DNA of 64,000 nt from Pelagophyceae sp. CCMP2097. Lineage: Eukaryota > Sar > Pelagophyceae. Both the position numbers and the translations under genes were made by a program. Shown piece after piece: positions 8,187 to 18,975 of this stretch. Location of the stretch: the NCBI GenBank assembly GCA_026770575.1, contig MU657173.1, positions 139,931 through 203,930 of the forward strand, written 5' to 3'. Position 1 is the stretch's first letter; every line of letters begins with the position of its first letter. The notes under the pieces are model-generated. The model was not told the origin of the DNA and did no database searches. It worked only from the letters and a program-made list of their open reading frames with translations.

Positions 8187-10924
8187 ATGTCATCGGAGAG
8201 CTCTGTCAAGGAGGGCGTGGCGAAGAAGGAGGCGTGCCCGCTGGCGAAGCGGCAGCGCATCGAGGTCACGACGATATCCGACGGCACGCGGTACAGTGGC
8301 CGCTGCACCTGGTGCGTGTCAAGGGAGGGCGCCTTTGGGCCGGGCTTTCCCCGGGGTACACGGGCGCGCGCCCTAACGTGCATCGCCAGGTTCGACCACA
8401 GCAAGAACTTTGGCGCGATAGAGAACGGGGGCGACCCCGGCAACCTCATCTTCGTCCACGGCAACGACGTAGACGCCTCGATGGGCGCGCTCCAGGACGG
8501 CGACGTCGTCGAGTAAGGCAATCGGCGCCCCCTTGTTCGACGCCGGAAGGGGTCTATAGACATGTCGAAAGGCTGTCAGAACACTGCGGTTGACCCGTTC
8601 CCGAAACCTCTGGGGGCCACCCGCGGCGACCCCGCGACCCGGCGGCTCGCCGGCGCGCGCGCCCCGACGCGCCGCACAAAGGTACTGCCGCGGCCAGTGC
8701 CCTCGAGGGCGGGCCAAGGCCGCGCGCGTTTGGACCCGTGCCGGGGATCCTCGTTGGAAAACACATCATGACGGTGCAGACCTGTGAGCGGCATCAGAGG
8801 TGTGCCGGGCAATACTTGAATCGTGTCTATAGTACGCGAAAACGGGCGGCGTCGACGGTTCGTATAGGTCCTCATAATAGCAAGGTCGTACCCCGACGGC
8901 CCCTACGCCGCGGTGCCGGCGTCGCCGGTGCGTCCTCGAGGCATGTCCTCTGTGTCGACGAGGGGGTTCGAATGTAGGCGTACGTGCACCCGGCGTACGG
9001 CCAGTACTACTCCGTGGCGCCGTACATGGAGGCGTACATGTCGGAGCCCTACCTCGACCCGTCCGCGTACAAGCCGCAGGGGCGGTCGAGGCACTCGGAG
9101 GACATGATCGGGTACAAGCAAGTCGGGCGGGTCAAGTGGTTCGACGTTGCGAAGAAATTTGGCTTCATCGCGCCAGCAGACGGGTCCCACGACTTGTTTG
9201 TCCACGGCGGAGACATCGAGCCCCCGCTCGGCCTGAGCGACACGCTGCGAGTCGGAGATGTGCTGTTCTCCTCGACGCTGGCGGCTGGGGACATCGTCGA
9301 GTACGAACCTTCGCAGCAGGGCGGCCGCCTTCGAGCCGTAGAGGTCTGCAAGTTCGTCTGCATTGAGGACATTATCTCCGCGCACAAAGAGAGCGGGGCG
9401 GTGAAGTTGGAGGCCGAGGCGGAAGCGACGGACGACGACGACGCGGCCACGTCCGGCGGTTCGATTGTGGTCACGCCGGGCACGCCAGTCTCCGAGACGG
9501 ACGAGGTACTATGCGCCTTGGAGACTTTCGACGAAGCCTGTTGCGACGGGGCCTTTCTGCGCGGCCATCCACCTTTTGCTTCTTAGGTCATGTTCGAGGC
9601 CAAGGTGCTCTCCGGCACGGTCACCTTTTTCGACACGCGCAAGTCGTGGGGCTTCATCCGCGCGGCCTCGAAAGACTTTAAGCCCTGCTTCGGGGGGAAC
9701 GAGTTCTTCGTCCACTCGACGGACGTCAAGGGGCCGCGTCCGGCAGACATCCCGTGGGGTTCGACCAACACTCATTCGCTTGAGCTTTGGACCCTTTAGG
9801 TCGTCGGCGACGAAGCGGTGCTGCGCGCGGGTGACACGGTGGACTTTGTCGTCGTCAAGTCGGGCGAGGCTCTGCGTCCGCGTCGGCAAACCGGACCGCA
9901 GAGGGATGGTATCATAGAGGCTCGCGGCATCGATCCCGCCAGAGAACGACCATCTCGTATTGGCCGTCCTCGGCGAAGGTTGGGTGCTCGCGGCGTGCCT
10001 TATAGACCGTGCTATACCATGACAACTTGCTATAGCGTGACAACTTGATCCCTCCAGGCAAAAAATGCAAAGCCACGCAGTGCCGCAAGACGGCCGACGC
10101 CGCCGGCGACTTTGAAAACAACGACGAGGACGCCGACATCGACCAGGTGCGCAACTTTGGGAATCGACGACGCGGCAAAGGCATGGCGACGTTTGAAGCG
10201 ACGACGTGGCACACGACACCCAAAGGTCCGCGCCGACGTCGGGGACAAGCTCGCGCGCTGGGACGAGGCGCAGCGCAAGGCCAGCGAGGCCAAGAAGAAG
10301 GCCCTCGGCGGGCCCGACGCGCCCGACGCGCCCAACGCGGAGACGGCAGAGGCAGAGGCAGAGGCGGAGGCGGAGGCCGAGGCGGCCGAGGCGGTGGCGG
10401 CCGGCGAGGCCGGCGCGGGCGTCGCCGACCTCTGCGCCGGCGTCGCGGCGGCGTCGCTCGGCCGCAAGACACCGGAGCTCGTCGGCCGCAAGACGCCGGA
10501 GCTGCTCGGCCGCAAGACGCCGGAGCTGCTCGGCCGCAAGACGCCGGAGCTGCTCGGCCGCAAGACGCCAGAGCTGACGGTCCTCGTCGACGAAGTCGTG
10601 CCAAAGGTGAGCCCTTCATATCCTTTCGCCGCCCTTCATATCCTTTCGTCGAAGAGCGTTTCCGTATCGACGCCCCGCGCCCCGCAGAAGCCTCGTACGT
10701 CGCCGAAGAACGTGCAGAGCGCGCTGGACCCGGACTTTGACTCGCCCACCGAGGCGGCCGATTTGGCGGCGGACCCGGCGGCCACCACGAAAGGCGTCGC
10801 TCAGGGCGCTACGGACATGGCGCGGGCCGGCGTCTTGCGGGCGTCGGATTCCGGGTCTTCGGCCGATGGCGCGGCGACGCAGGCTGCTGTGGCGGCGGCG
10901 GTCGTGGCTGCGGCCACTGAGTGA
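8187..10924 (+). CDS. Protein with three cold-shock domains and GRKTPELL tandem repeats
   Basis: A multi-exon gene for a probable RNA-binding (Y-box-like) protein. CSD1: joining across the intron 8312-8389 gives [14 protein letters not shown], then FVHGNDV. CSD2: [15 protein letters not shown] and LFVHGGDI (9127-9210), preceded by a Tyr/Pro-rich linker. CSD3: [15 protein letters not shown] and FFVHSTD, with introns 9506-9586 and 9725-9799 removed, continuing [18 protein letters not shown]. The C-terminal part has a Glu/Ala run and five GRKTPEL units (about 10459-10575), then an intron 10607-10687. The stop is at 10922. The joins CSD2-CSD3 are clean in phase. The join CSD1-CSD2 (8513-8890) is not resolved, so CSD1 could be a separate gene. 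Role as an RNA chaperone is inferred from the fold. Confidence 0.72.
10459..10578 (+). repeat. In-frame 24-bp tandem repeat (GRKTPELL)
   Basis: Five consecutive coding units read GRKTPEL(V/L). The middle copies are nearly identical in nucleotide sequence, which suggests recent expansion. They lie in the low-complexity C-terminal region of the cold-shock protein. A Thr-Pro in each unit could be a proline-directed phosphorylation site, which is inference. Confidence 0.8.
10611..10650 (+). repeat. Intron tandem duplication, 20 bp x2
   Basis: Two adjacent copies of GCCCTTCATATCCTTTCG(C/T)C with one mismatch. They start four bases after the donor of the last intron (10607-10687) of the cold-shock gene. 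Confidence 0.9.
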
Positions 10925-11477
10925 CGGACCACTTTTCCCTCGAGGCGGCGGCCGCCACCGCCGAGGATGGGACGCCCGAATTTGCGAGATTCAGCACCGG
11001 ACATGCACACAACCCCCCCCACAACCCCACAAAACATCCCACGCACCAACACACAAATCGTTGGCGGCCCCCCACCGACCACTTTCGCACTTTGATCATG
11101 ATGCGACGCGTCGCGCCCCCCCCCCCCACAATCATACCCGCGCCACCACGCTCCTCCCACGGACGAATCGACCACTGACACCGTCGACCCGAAGACCTTT
11201 TTCAGCGTCGAACTTTCCTCCCGCGTTGCGCAAAGCCTCGTATTCACACGACGGCAACTAAGGCCCAGCCTCCCCGACACGGCCGCCGCGCTTCGGAGGG
11301 GGGCTCTTGAGACCTGCGGAGATGCTAGACTAGGCCCCTCTTAGCCTGGGCCTAATTGTAATTTTGTAGCCCCCTTGCCAGTGAGATTTGATCGAGACTT
11401 TCGAAACAACGCTGTTGCAATTTGGCGATCGTTCGAGTGTGCACGTGCCAGCGCGCCGGTGTCGGCAGCGCTCTCCG
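10925..11477. other. Intergenic, C-rich tracts
   Basis: About 550 bp with no recognisable gene. It holds C-runs (about 11014 and 11117) and CACACAACCCC-type low complexity. It would include the 3' end of the cold-shock gene and the promoter of the next gene. Confidence 0.35.
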
Positions 11478-12386
11478 ATGCCGGAGGGCGCTACGTCGCA
11501 GAGCCGGCTGCGGCTGGCGCCCGCGGCGGATGCGGCGCCGTCGAAGTTCGCCTCGTTTCTCTTGAACGCAGAGTCCACAAGACCCGCCTTCAAATGCACT
11601 TTTAAACCATACGTCGGGGACCGACCATGGCAGAGCGACCCGTACCCGAAGCAGGCCGACCCGAACAAGCGGTAAGAACCGGTGGAGCATCGGCTCTGGA
11701 GCGGGCGACGAAGTCTGGCTTAGCTTCAACCCAGAACAACATGGTTTGTCTGGCTTAGGTCCGGACCACCGGGCGCCAAGCCGCTCTGCGCGGCGGCGTT
11801 CCTACCGAGCGGCAAGAGCGGGTGCGTCGCGCCCCGAACCGCGCAGTCGATCAGAAGTGGCGCCCTCTCGCCTCGGCGCACGCGTTTTTTTCGTAGCTTA
11901 AGGGTGCGGTCGCTGCTCCGGCAAGTGCTCGACAGGCTCCGCGCCAAGCTCGCGGCCGACTGGTGCGCCCGCCCGCGCGCGCGCCTCGAGCGAGGGCCGA
12001 CGCGGGCCCGCTAGGCCGCGCGCTGTCTTCACGTGACGCGCCGAGTCTTTTGACGTCACGGGTTTTGACGTCCCGGGCGACCGAGGACGCCCCACGGCAC
12101 CGCCTCCCGCCGCAGGCTCGCCGCGACGAAGGACGACCGAATACGAGTAGTCTTCAACGCGGTGCGCGTCCTGCGGCCTCTGCCCCGCGATGGACGGCGA
12201 CGTTTGGCGTAGGAGAGCGTCGCGCGCGAGCACGGCGCAGGGCTGCGCGCGTATTTGAGACACGTGATCCTCGACGACCGCATGCTCGATCGGCAGGTCC
12301 GCTTCCAATCGTTCGACGGCCCCGGTGCCGACGCGCCCGACGACGTCGCCGCGCTCTTCAAATGCACGAGCACTAAAGCCCGCTGA
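11478..12386 (+). CDS. Unknown multi-exon protein
   Basis: I do not recognise the family. The first exon can start at ATG 11478 (MPEGATSQSRL) and contains KFASFLLNAEST and KPYVGDRPWQSDPYPKQADP before a GTAAGA donor near 11672. A likely acceptor CTTAG near 11759 leads to SGPPGAKPL. Another exon near 11903 reads VRSLLRQVLDRLRAKLAADWC, a strongly helical segment. The last exon begins after GCGTAG near 12210 with ESVAREHGAGLRAYLRHVIL and ends LFKCTSTKAR at the stop 12384. Phase across the middle exons was not fully resolved. The gene is convergent with the zinc-finger gene at 12549. Confidence 0.5.
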
Positions 12387-12548
12387 GGCCCGAGTAATGA
12401 CGCAAGAGTTTTATCATGTCTCGGCGGGCGCGCCCGCGCCCCGGCAGCCGAAGCTCCCGGTCGAGGTTGCCGGAGGTGCCCGGCGCGCGGCCGGTGGGGC
12501 CTCGCCGCGGCCCTTTCTGCATGCGGCGCTCCATATGTGTTCGCGCGC

Positions 12549-13349
12549 TTATCGATGTCGGCGCGTCTTGAGGACGATTAGGAGGCCGCTGACGGCGACG
12601 CCGCCGAGCGTGGCGAGGGCGAGAGGCGAGGCCCAGAAGGGCGGCGTCGGCGCGTCGGCGGCGCGCTTCTCGTCGGCCTCGTCGTTTGACTTGCCGGCGG
12701 GCTGGTCGCGCATGGCGTGGGCGATGGTCTGGTTGAGGAGGTCGAGGATGGCGGCGTCTCCGGCGGGGCCGCCGGCGTGGGCGTCTGCGTCTGCTGCAAG
12801 TTTAGCGAGGAGGTCGCCGTAGACGCCGCGCGCGCCGTCGTCGTCTTCGTCGTCGTCGTCGTAGTCGAAGTCGCAGCATGGCGGCGGCGCGTCGCAGTCG
12901 GGCGGCGGGCAGTCGCAGGGTGGCGCGTCGCACATGGGCGCGTCACAAATTGGTGCGCTGCACATGGGCGCCGAGCCAGAAAAGCCGCCGCGGTACTCCG
13001 GTTGCGCAAAGTCGTCGTCGTCGTACGCCTCCGGCTTGGCGCGTACGCGCTTCGGCGGCGAAGCCGAAACGGCCGTCGCGGCGCCGTCCGCGGCGCCGTC
13101 CGCCGCGGGTGAAGACGCCGCGCCGCCGGCGTCGTCCAACGCGAGGGCGGCGTCGTCGTTTGGTTCTGCGACGGCCGGGAGGCCGTCGATGCAGGCCTTG
13201 CAGCGCCGCTTGGCGGCGGCTGTTTTCCACTGCTTGGAAGAAAAGCCCAATTCGCTCTTCCGCAGGCCGCAGTCCTTGCAGACCTTGGAGACCACCGTCG
13301 GCACGTCCGCCGCCGGGGCCATGGGAACCTCCGGGGACGATTCGGCCAT
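12549..13349 (-). CDS. Tail-anchored protein with Stc1-like zinc finger and cysteine repeats
   Basis: The ATG at 13349 (MAESSPEVPM) is preferred because the zinc finger starts soon after it. The upstream in-frame extension would overlap the divergent promoter. Residues about 20-55 read CKDCGLRKSELGFSSKQW then RCKACID, a CxxC...CxxC finger with a Phe/Trp core like the Stc1 or LIM-like type. The middle has Ala/Asp-rich low complexity, then a run of Ala-Pro-x-Cys units such as APMCSAPICDAPMCDAPPC, then a poly-Asp stretch. The C-terminus is one hydrophobic helix, PLALATLGGVAVSGLLIVL, followed by KTRRHR. That layout predicts a cytosol-facing tail-anchored protein. No function is known. The domain match is by eye. 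Confidence 0.6.
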   Translation of the reverse strand: MAESSPEVPMAPAADVPTVVSKVCKDCGLRKSELGFSSKQWKTAAAKRRCKACIDGLPAVAEPNDDAALALDDAGGAASSPAADGAADGAATAVSASPPKRVRAKPEAYDDDDFAQPEYRGGFSGSAPMCSAPICDAPMCDAPPCDCPPPDCDAPPPCCDFDYDDDDEDDDGARGVYGDLLAKLAADADAHAGGPAGDAAILDLLNQTIAHAMRDQPAGKSNDEADEKRAADAPTPPFWASPLALATLGGVAVSGLLIVLKTRRHR

Positions 13350-13539
13350 GGAGAGCGCCGGAAGAACGTCTTCGCTGCGAGGAAGCGATAATGGAACGGT
13401 TTGAAAGTGCAGAATACGCTCCGGCGCCCCGGAACAAGAGAGCCGTTGGCGAACCGTTGCATTTGCAATTGCACGTTCGAAACGTTGACACCTTGAAGGT
13501 TTCGAACTCGAGCTCATTTCCGGGCCTTGGTGCGGGCCC

Positions 13540-15920
13540 ATGTCGCCGGTGCTGCCCGCCGCGTGGGACGCTATACTTGGCAACCTGAGCCAGGCGTCTG
13601 CTTTGGTGGTGTATGGGTTTGTGGACCCGCTGCAGCTGCAAGTCTGCGCGTTTTGCTCCGCAACGGCGCAAGTCATCTTCTTCGCGCTGCAACGACCACC
13701 GGTCTTCATCTTCGCCTTCTGGGACACGTTGCAGGCATGCATCAACGTCCTTCAGATCTGGAAGCTGGTCCTTGATTTAACACCGGTGGCGTTCTCCGCA
13801 AAAGAGTTAAGAGCGGCGGCGCTGCTGCACGACGCCTTTGACGCCCTGGCGCCGCGCACGTTGGCGCACGTCCTCCGCCGGTGCGGCGCGAGGTGGGTCG
13901 TCGTTGCGCCGGGCCGGCCCGCCGCGCACCTGGTGGACCGAGACGTGCTCTTGCTCGTCGTCGAGGGCGACCTTGATTTACTCGACGATTCGGGCAAACT
14001 CGTCAGACGCGCGGCCACGGGCGCCTTCGTCGGCGAATCCGCTCTATCGCGCGTCATGGGCGCCGACCCGGGCGCGCCGCGGAGGCCCGTTGGCGGCGAT
14101 GAGACGCAGGCGGCGGCCGCCGTCGAAGCCCGAGCCGCCACCACCGGCTCGTGCGTCTGCCTCGTCTGGGGCGTGCCCGCGCTGGCGGCGTTTTTGAAAA
14201 GAGACGCCGAGGCGTGCGACGCCTTCCGCACGGCGCTGGCGATTGACTTGGTGGTAAAACTTCGTTTGGACTCTGTCTACCGCACGCGCCGTGCCCAGCT
14301 CGCGCAGCCAAAACCAGACACAAAGGGCCTCGGCGCAGCAAAATCAAACGGCGACGGCAGCAACTCGACGGTCGGCCGCGCCGTGGCCTACGCGAGCGCC
14401 GCCGTGGGGCTGTCGAAGAAGCACCCGTCGACGGACGCTTCCTACGGCTCCTTACTCGACGCAGCAAGGAACACCGACACCGACGCCGGCGTCGAGGCCG
14501 CAGATGCCGCGCAGACGCCGCCAAGACGCCAGAGCCTCTCGGCGCTCCGGCAAGGGTCGGTCAAGGACGTGCGTCTCTATTCTTTTCTGCCGCGAGTCTG
14601 CAAGAGGTGCCGTCGCGCGGCCGGAGCGCCCTTCCCTCGCGATGGTCCATGCTGCTGACGATTTACCCTTTTCAGGTCCTTGGCTTCGTCTCTGGCGCGA
14701 CGCGTTCGTCGCCGGACTCTACGCGGTCGCGCGCGGGCGCGGGATTCCGCGACGTGCCCCGGCGGCCTCAAGACGTCGCGGCGGAGCGCCGCTTCCAGTT
14801 CCGCGCGGCGGCGCAGCGCGCAGCGACGGCCGCCGCCGTGGCCCTGGCTGTCGTCGCCGCGGCCGCTCTGGGCTACAAAGAAGGGCCGTCGTCCCTCGTC
14901 GGCAACGGGTCGCAGGCCATTATCACAGGAGCCTTTGCAGTCGTCGACCCGGTCATGCTCCAAGTCGTCTCGTTCACCGGTGAGTTCAAGGGGCCTTTGA
15001 AAATGGTCGGACTTTTCGATCGGCTCGATGCTGCATCGAGAGGCTCGATGATGCTCCATCGATAGGCTCCATGCTCCAGGCATGCTTCTTTATCTTCCGC
15101 TCCGAGAGGATCTGGTCGAGCATCGCATGGTCATCCGCGCAGGCGCTGCTGACGGGGTCGATGGCCCTGGCACTGCACTGCCGCAAACGGCGGCACAAAG
15201 TCGCAGACGAAGATGTTGAACGCTTCTCAGAGAGGCAAATGTTCGTCGCGCGGCGCCTCCAGCGCGCGGCCAAGCTCGAGCCGGCGACGCTCTCCGCTTT
15301 AGTGAGAGGCGACGCGAAAATGCGCGTCCGCTGGGTCCGCCTCGACGCCGCCGCCACCCTGGACGCGGGAGCGCTCACGCTCGTCTGCGACGGTTCAGTG
15401 CGCTGCGCGGGCCCGGGCGTCGCGTACGACGCGCACCGCGGCGCCCTCGTCGGCGGCGAGGCGCTCATGGCCCGCTACGAACGCGAAGTGCTCATGGCTG
15501 ATCGCGGCCAAGTGTCCTTCGCATCCGGCGCGCTGCTCGAGACGCGCGTTTTGGGCTCCTCGGCAGAGTGCGTCCAGTGGCCCCTCGACACGCTCGCTTC
15601 CTTCCTCAAGGAGCACCACGACGCAAAGCTCGCGTGCGTCCGGCGCGCCCAGGAGCACCTTTTGCGACGGGGGTCGTCCATCGTTTGCGCGTGGCGTCGG
15701 GAGCACCTTTTGCGACGGGGGTTCGTCCGTCCACCGTCGTTCGCGCGTGTCGATGGGAGCACCTATTTGCGATTTGGGTCGTCCGTCCGTTCGACGCGCG
15801 AAAACCCGCAGCTTCAGCGCGCTCATTGCGAGCGGCGCCTGCGAGACGTACATGGACTCTGTCGATGCGTACGACACGCCAGAAGCCGCACGGCCGCCCG
15901 AGACGAGCAGCCCCGTCTGA
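13540..15920 (+). CDS. Duplicated Popeye-like membrane protein with two cNMP-type domains
   Basis: Four exons encode two copies of a module made of membrane helices plus a cyclic-nucleotide-binding-type domain. Module 1 starts MSPVLPAAWDAILGNL. It has helices around VIFFALQRPPVFIFAFWD and a domain with LLVVEGDLDLLDD and GAFVGESAL. Removing the introns 14569-14675 and 14980-15065 joins RQGSVKD to VLGF and SFTG to SMLQACFFIF in phase, giving module 2: helices, LTLVCDGSVRC and ALVGGEALM. The last intron (15634-15811) leads to AFSALIASGACETYM and the stop at 15918. The order of helices followed by a cNMP domain and the Leu-rich linker resemble Popeye proteins, which bind cAMP in animals. Ligand binding here is unproven. 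Confidence 0.68.
14980..15065 (+). repeat. Intron with CTCGATG/CATCGA repeats
   Basis: The 86-nt intron repeats GGCTCGATG and contains ATCGAGAGG and CATCGATAG, so both direct and inverted copies of a short motif are present. It ends at TAG 15065, the only acceptor that keeps the downstream cNMP-type domain in frame. Confidence 0.65.
15651..15811 (+). repeat. Intron built of three ~50-56 bp tandem units
   Basis: Units start at 15651, 15700 and 15756, each with GGAGCACCT(T/A)TTTGCGA followed by a GGTCGTCC-like block. The third unit ends exactly at the acceptor CAG (15809-15811). The intron (15634-15811) is the longest clear one in this gene. Confidence 0.85.
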
Positions 15921-16333
15921 GACCTTGAATTTCTTCACAACTGTGTGCATCCCGCGCACTACAGTTTGATCTTGACCCCAAACCAGGCATCCAGATGCGC
16001 ACGGTCTGTAGACGGCCCCTCGACGAAGCGAATGCGCCTCCATAGACGGCCCTTTCACCGGCCCTTCTGTCTGAGGCTCATAATCCGTGTAGTGCCCCGG
16101 GGGGCCGTCGGGAGGACCACGCCGCGGCACGTTGCATGTTTGTGTCGTTTTTTTAGATGGTGCCGGCAGGCCGCCGCCGTCCGACGTTCCGTTGGTCGTT
16201 TATTAAACTCGAACGAATGGCGGCCAGCGACGTCAGCCGTCGCCGCAGGCGTCCGCGCGCGCCGCCGCGCCGTTGAAAGTTGGTCCGCTGGCTGCGCGGC
16301 TGTTCGATGTGCGGCCCTTTCGCCGTCTCGCGC
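15921..16333. other. Convergent intergenic region
   Basis: About 410 bp between the Popeye-like stop and the EF-Tu stop. The phrase TAGACGGCCC occurs twice (about 16008 and 16042). No gene is evident. A minus-strand TTTATTAAACTC near 16199 may reflect 3'-end sequence. Confidence 0.35.
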
Positions 16334-17973
16334 TTAGTCGAGGACCTTTGCGACGACGCCGGCGCCGACGGTCTTGCCGCCTTCTCGGATGGCGAAGCGG
16401 AGGCCGACCTCCAATGCGACTGGGAAGAGGAGCTCGATGTTCAAGGTGGCGTTGTCACCCGGCATGACCATTTCAACCGTCTCCGGGAGCTGGATGGTGC
16501 CCGTGACGTCGGCGGTGCGGATGAAGAGCTGGGGGCGGTAGTTGGAGAAGAAGGGCGTGTGGCGGCCGCCCTCGTCGGCCTTGAGGACGTAGACTTCGGC
16601 CTCGAACTTCTTCTTCATCTGCACGTAGCCCGGCTTGGCCAGAATCTGGCCGCGCTGCACGTCCTCGCGCTTGACGCCGCGGAGCAGCGCGCCGATGTTG
16701 TCGCCCGCCTGGCCCTGGTCCAGAAGCTTTTTGAACATCTCCACGCCCGTGCACACCGTCTTGGTCGGCTTCTCGGCCAAGCCGACGATCTCAATCTCGT
16801 CGCCCGTGCGGACGATGCCCGTCTCGACGCGGCCCGTGACGACGGTGCCGCGGCCGGCGATGGAGAACGTGTCCTCGATGGGCATGAGAAAGGGCTTTTC
16901 GATGTCGCGCGCCGGGAGATCGATGTACTCATCTACAGCTTTCATCAACTTGACAACAGCGTCGCGCCCGAGCTCGTGCTTCTCGCTGTTGATGGCGCAG
17001 AGAGCAGACCCGCGGATGATGGGCGTCTCGTCGCCGGGGAACTTGTAAAAGTCAAGCAGCTCCTGGATCTCCATCTCCACGAGCTCCAAAAGCTCCTCGT
17101 CCGTCGCAATGTCGCACTTGTTCAGGAAGACGACGAGTTTGGGAATGCCGATCTGGCGAGCGAGCAGGATGTGCTCGCGTGTCTGCGGCATGGGGCCGTC
17201 CGTCGCCGCGACGACGAGGATGGCGCCGTCCATCTGCGCGGCACCCGTGATCATGTTCTTCACGTAATCGGCGTGGCCCGGGCAGTCGACGTGCGCGTAG
17301 TGGCGGTTCACCGTCTCGTACTCGACGTGCGACGCGTTGATGGTAATCTTGCGCCTGGAAAGGAAGCGTCGCAGAAGAAGACGGAGGCTTCCCGGCCCGG
17401 ACCCGCGGCCCCGTCGCAGGCACGTCCCACCCGCCGTAGGACTCACGCGCGCTCCTCGGGGGCCTTGTCGATGTCGTCGTAGCTCGAGTACCTCGCCTTG
17501 CAGCCCTCCGTCTCGGACAGCGTCTTCGTAATCGCCGCCGTCAGCGTCGTCTTGCCGTGGTCGACGTGCCCGATCGTCCCGATGTTCATGTGCCTACGCC
17601 GCGCGTGCCGAAACGCCCGAGAGCGGCGCGGGAATAGGGGGCGGCGCGCGACGGCCGAAAGCCGCCACGGCCGAGACCCATTTTGAGCAACCAATTTTTG
17701 AAACGCGCGGTGCCAAGGAGCGCCGCCTGAAGATATAGCGGGCGCCGCCGCGCGTCCCATTTTCATGCCGGCGCCCCCCGCCCGGCGGTTGTCGAAAGAC
17801 GCGGCTTGGCACGGCTTGTTGCGTTCATAGACGTTGGAAAACGACCGGAGCCACTGGCCGCTGCGCGCGGCGCCGAGCGACTGCGCCAGCGGCGCGAGCT
17901 TCTGGCGGAGCATGGCCACGCAGCGAGGGGCGCCGGGGTGAGGTGTCGGCCTTCGGCGAATCGGTGTGAGCAA
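16334..17973 (-). CDS. TUFM: Mitochondrial translation elongation factor EF-Tu
   Basis: This GTPase delivers aminoacyl-tRNA to the mitochondrial ribosome. The N-terminal exon carries a basic presequence; [19 protein letters not shown] (start near 17914) is the more likely start, though an upstream in-frame ATG at 17973 exists. The next exon has [19 protein letters not shown], containing the P-loop. After another intron follow [21 protein letters not shown] (G3), FLNKCD (G4) and [11 protein letters not shown] (G5). Domains 2 and 3 are complete, including [16 protein letters not shown] and the end [20 protein letters not shown]. The long last exon is about 1 kb. The gene diverges from the RRM gene, with about 134 bp between the outermost start codons. 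Bacterial-type EF-Tu with a presequence marks it as organellar; mitochondrial rather than plastid is inferred from the simple basic leader and nuclear location. Confidence 0.93.
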
Positions 17974-18107
17974 AAGAGTTTATAAAATTTCTGCGTCGCC
18001 GAATTCCCGGGTCCGCCAAGCGCCCGCGCGACCCTCCCGGCCGGCGCCCTTCTGTTGGACTTTGCTGCACGCCGCTCTGTGCATCGCGATACGCGACGGG
18101 GGCAAGA

Positions 18108-18633
18108 TGGCGCCGCAACCGAAAGTGAACAAGAAGCTCCTTTACGTCGGTGCGTCGCCGTTGGCGCTTCGCCTTCTCGCCTTTGCCGCCGCACCTTTGG
18201 GCCTTGTCCCGGCGCCATCGGTTTCGCCTCGTCGCGCGCCTCGGCGCGCGCCAATACGCGGCCCTCAGGCGGCCTCGCCGACGAGGTCGTGGAGGAGACG
18301 CTGCACGCGGCGTTCGTCCCCTTTGGCGACCTCAAGGAAGTCAACCTGCCAAAAGACCACGCCAAGAACGCCCACCGCGGCTTCGCCTTCATCGAGTTCG
18401 ACGACGAGTTCGACGCCGACGAGGTGCGCCGCAGCGTGGCGCCGCCCCGAGTTTGCGAAGACGGCGCAGAGTAGGCTCGTTATAACATGGACGGCGCCGA
18501 GCTCTTCGGCCGCGTGCTGCGCGTCAACGTCGCCAAGGCGATGGGCCACAAGCTCGGGTCAAACAAGGCCGTGTGGTCCGCCGACGATTGGTTCCAATCG
18601 CTGCCGGACGGCGAGAACGGCCAAGCCGCGTAG
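18108..18633 (+). CDS. RRM protein similar to the N-terminus of cyclophilin PPIE
   Basis: This three-exon gene encodes a single RNA-recognition motif of about 120 residues. It starts MAPQPKVNKKLLYVG. Intron 1 (18150-18268) joins LYVG to GLADEVVEETLHAAFVPFGD. RNP1 is HRGFAFIEF. Intron 2 (18436-18474) is only 39 nt and joins DADEVRRS to ARYNMDGAELFGRVLRVNVA. The tail KAVWSADDWFQSLPDG matches the distinctive sequence that follows the RRM in PPIE (VWSDDDW). The stop at 18631 comes before any cyclophilin domain. The protein is therefore RRM-only, or the isomerase has been lost. A spliceosomal role is inferred from PPIE. Confidence 0.85.
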
Positions 18634-18975
18634 CCGTCGCCTGTCGACCCGAAAACGGACGCGCCGACGCTGTTTATTGTAACCAATTGTCCATTCAAGA
18701 AAAGCATACCGTGAGGCAGCCCATGCCTCGCGGCCTCAGCCCGAGACCGCGTGATATCGCGGAGTGACTCAGCTGGGAAACTCTGCGGGACGGCACTGCG
18801 CCGAGACCCCGAGACCGTGAAGATTTTGGCCCCACCCGCGCAAGTCCACGAGAAGGCCCGTCGGCCCACCGAGGACCGTATAGGGGGGGCGGAGCCGTGC
18901 TTTAGATAGGTCTCAACGCCCGTGACGGGCGTCGAGGCGCTGCGGTTGTCGGTCCGTGGTTGCCGGTTGGCCTGG
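18634..18975. other. Convergent intergenic region
   Basis: About 340 bp between the RRM stop and the fasciclin stop. No coding signal is supported on either strand. Confidence 0.35.

Noticed and set aside
15651..15811. CRISPR-like array of regularly spaced repeats
   Set aside because: The three units are directly adjacent with no spacers, lie inside an intron of a eukaryotic gene, and end at the splice acceptor.
16280..17482. 400-residue + strand frame with GLEDVDF-like repeats
   Set aside because: It is antisense to the highly conserved EF-Tu coding exon.
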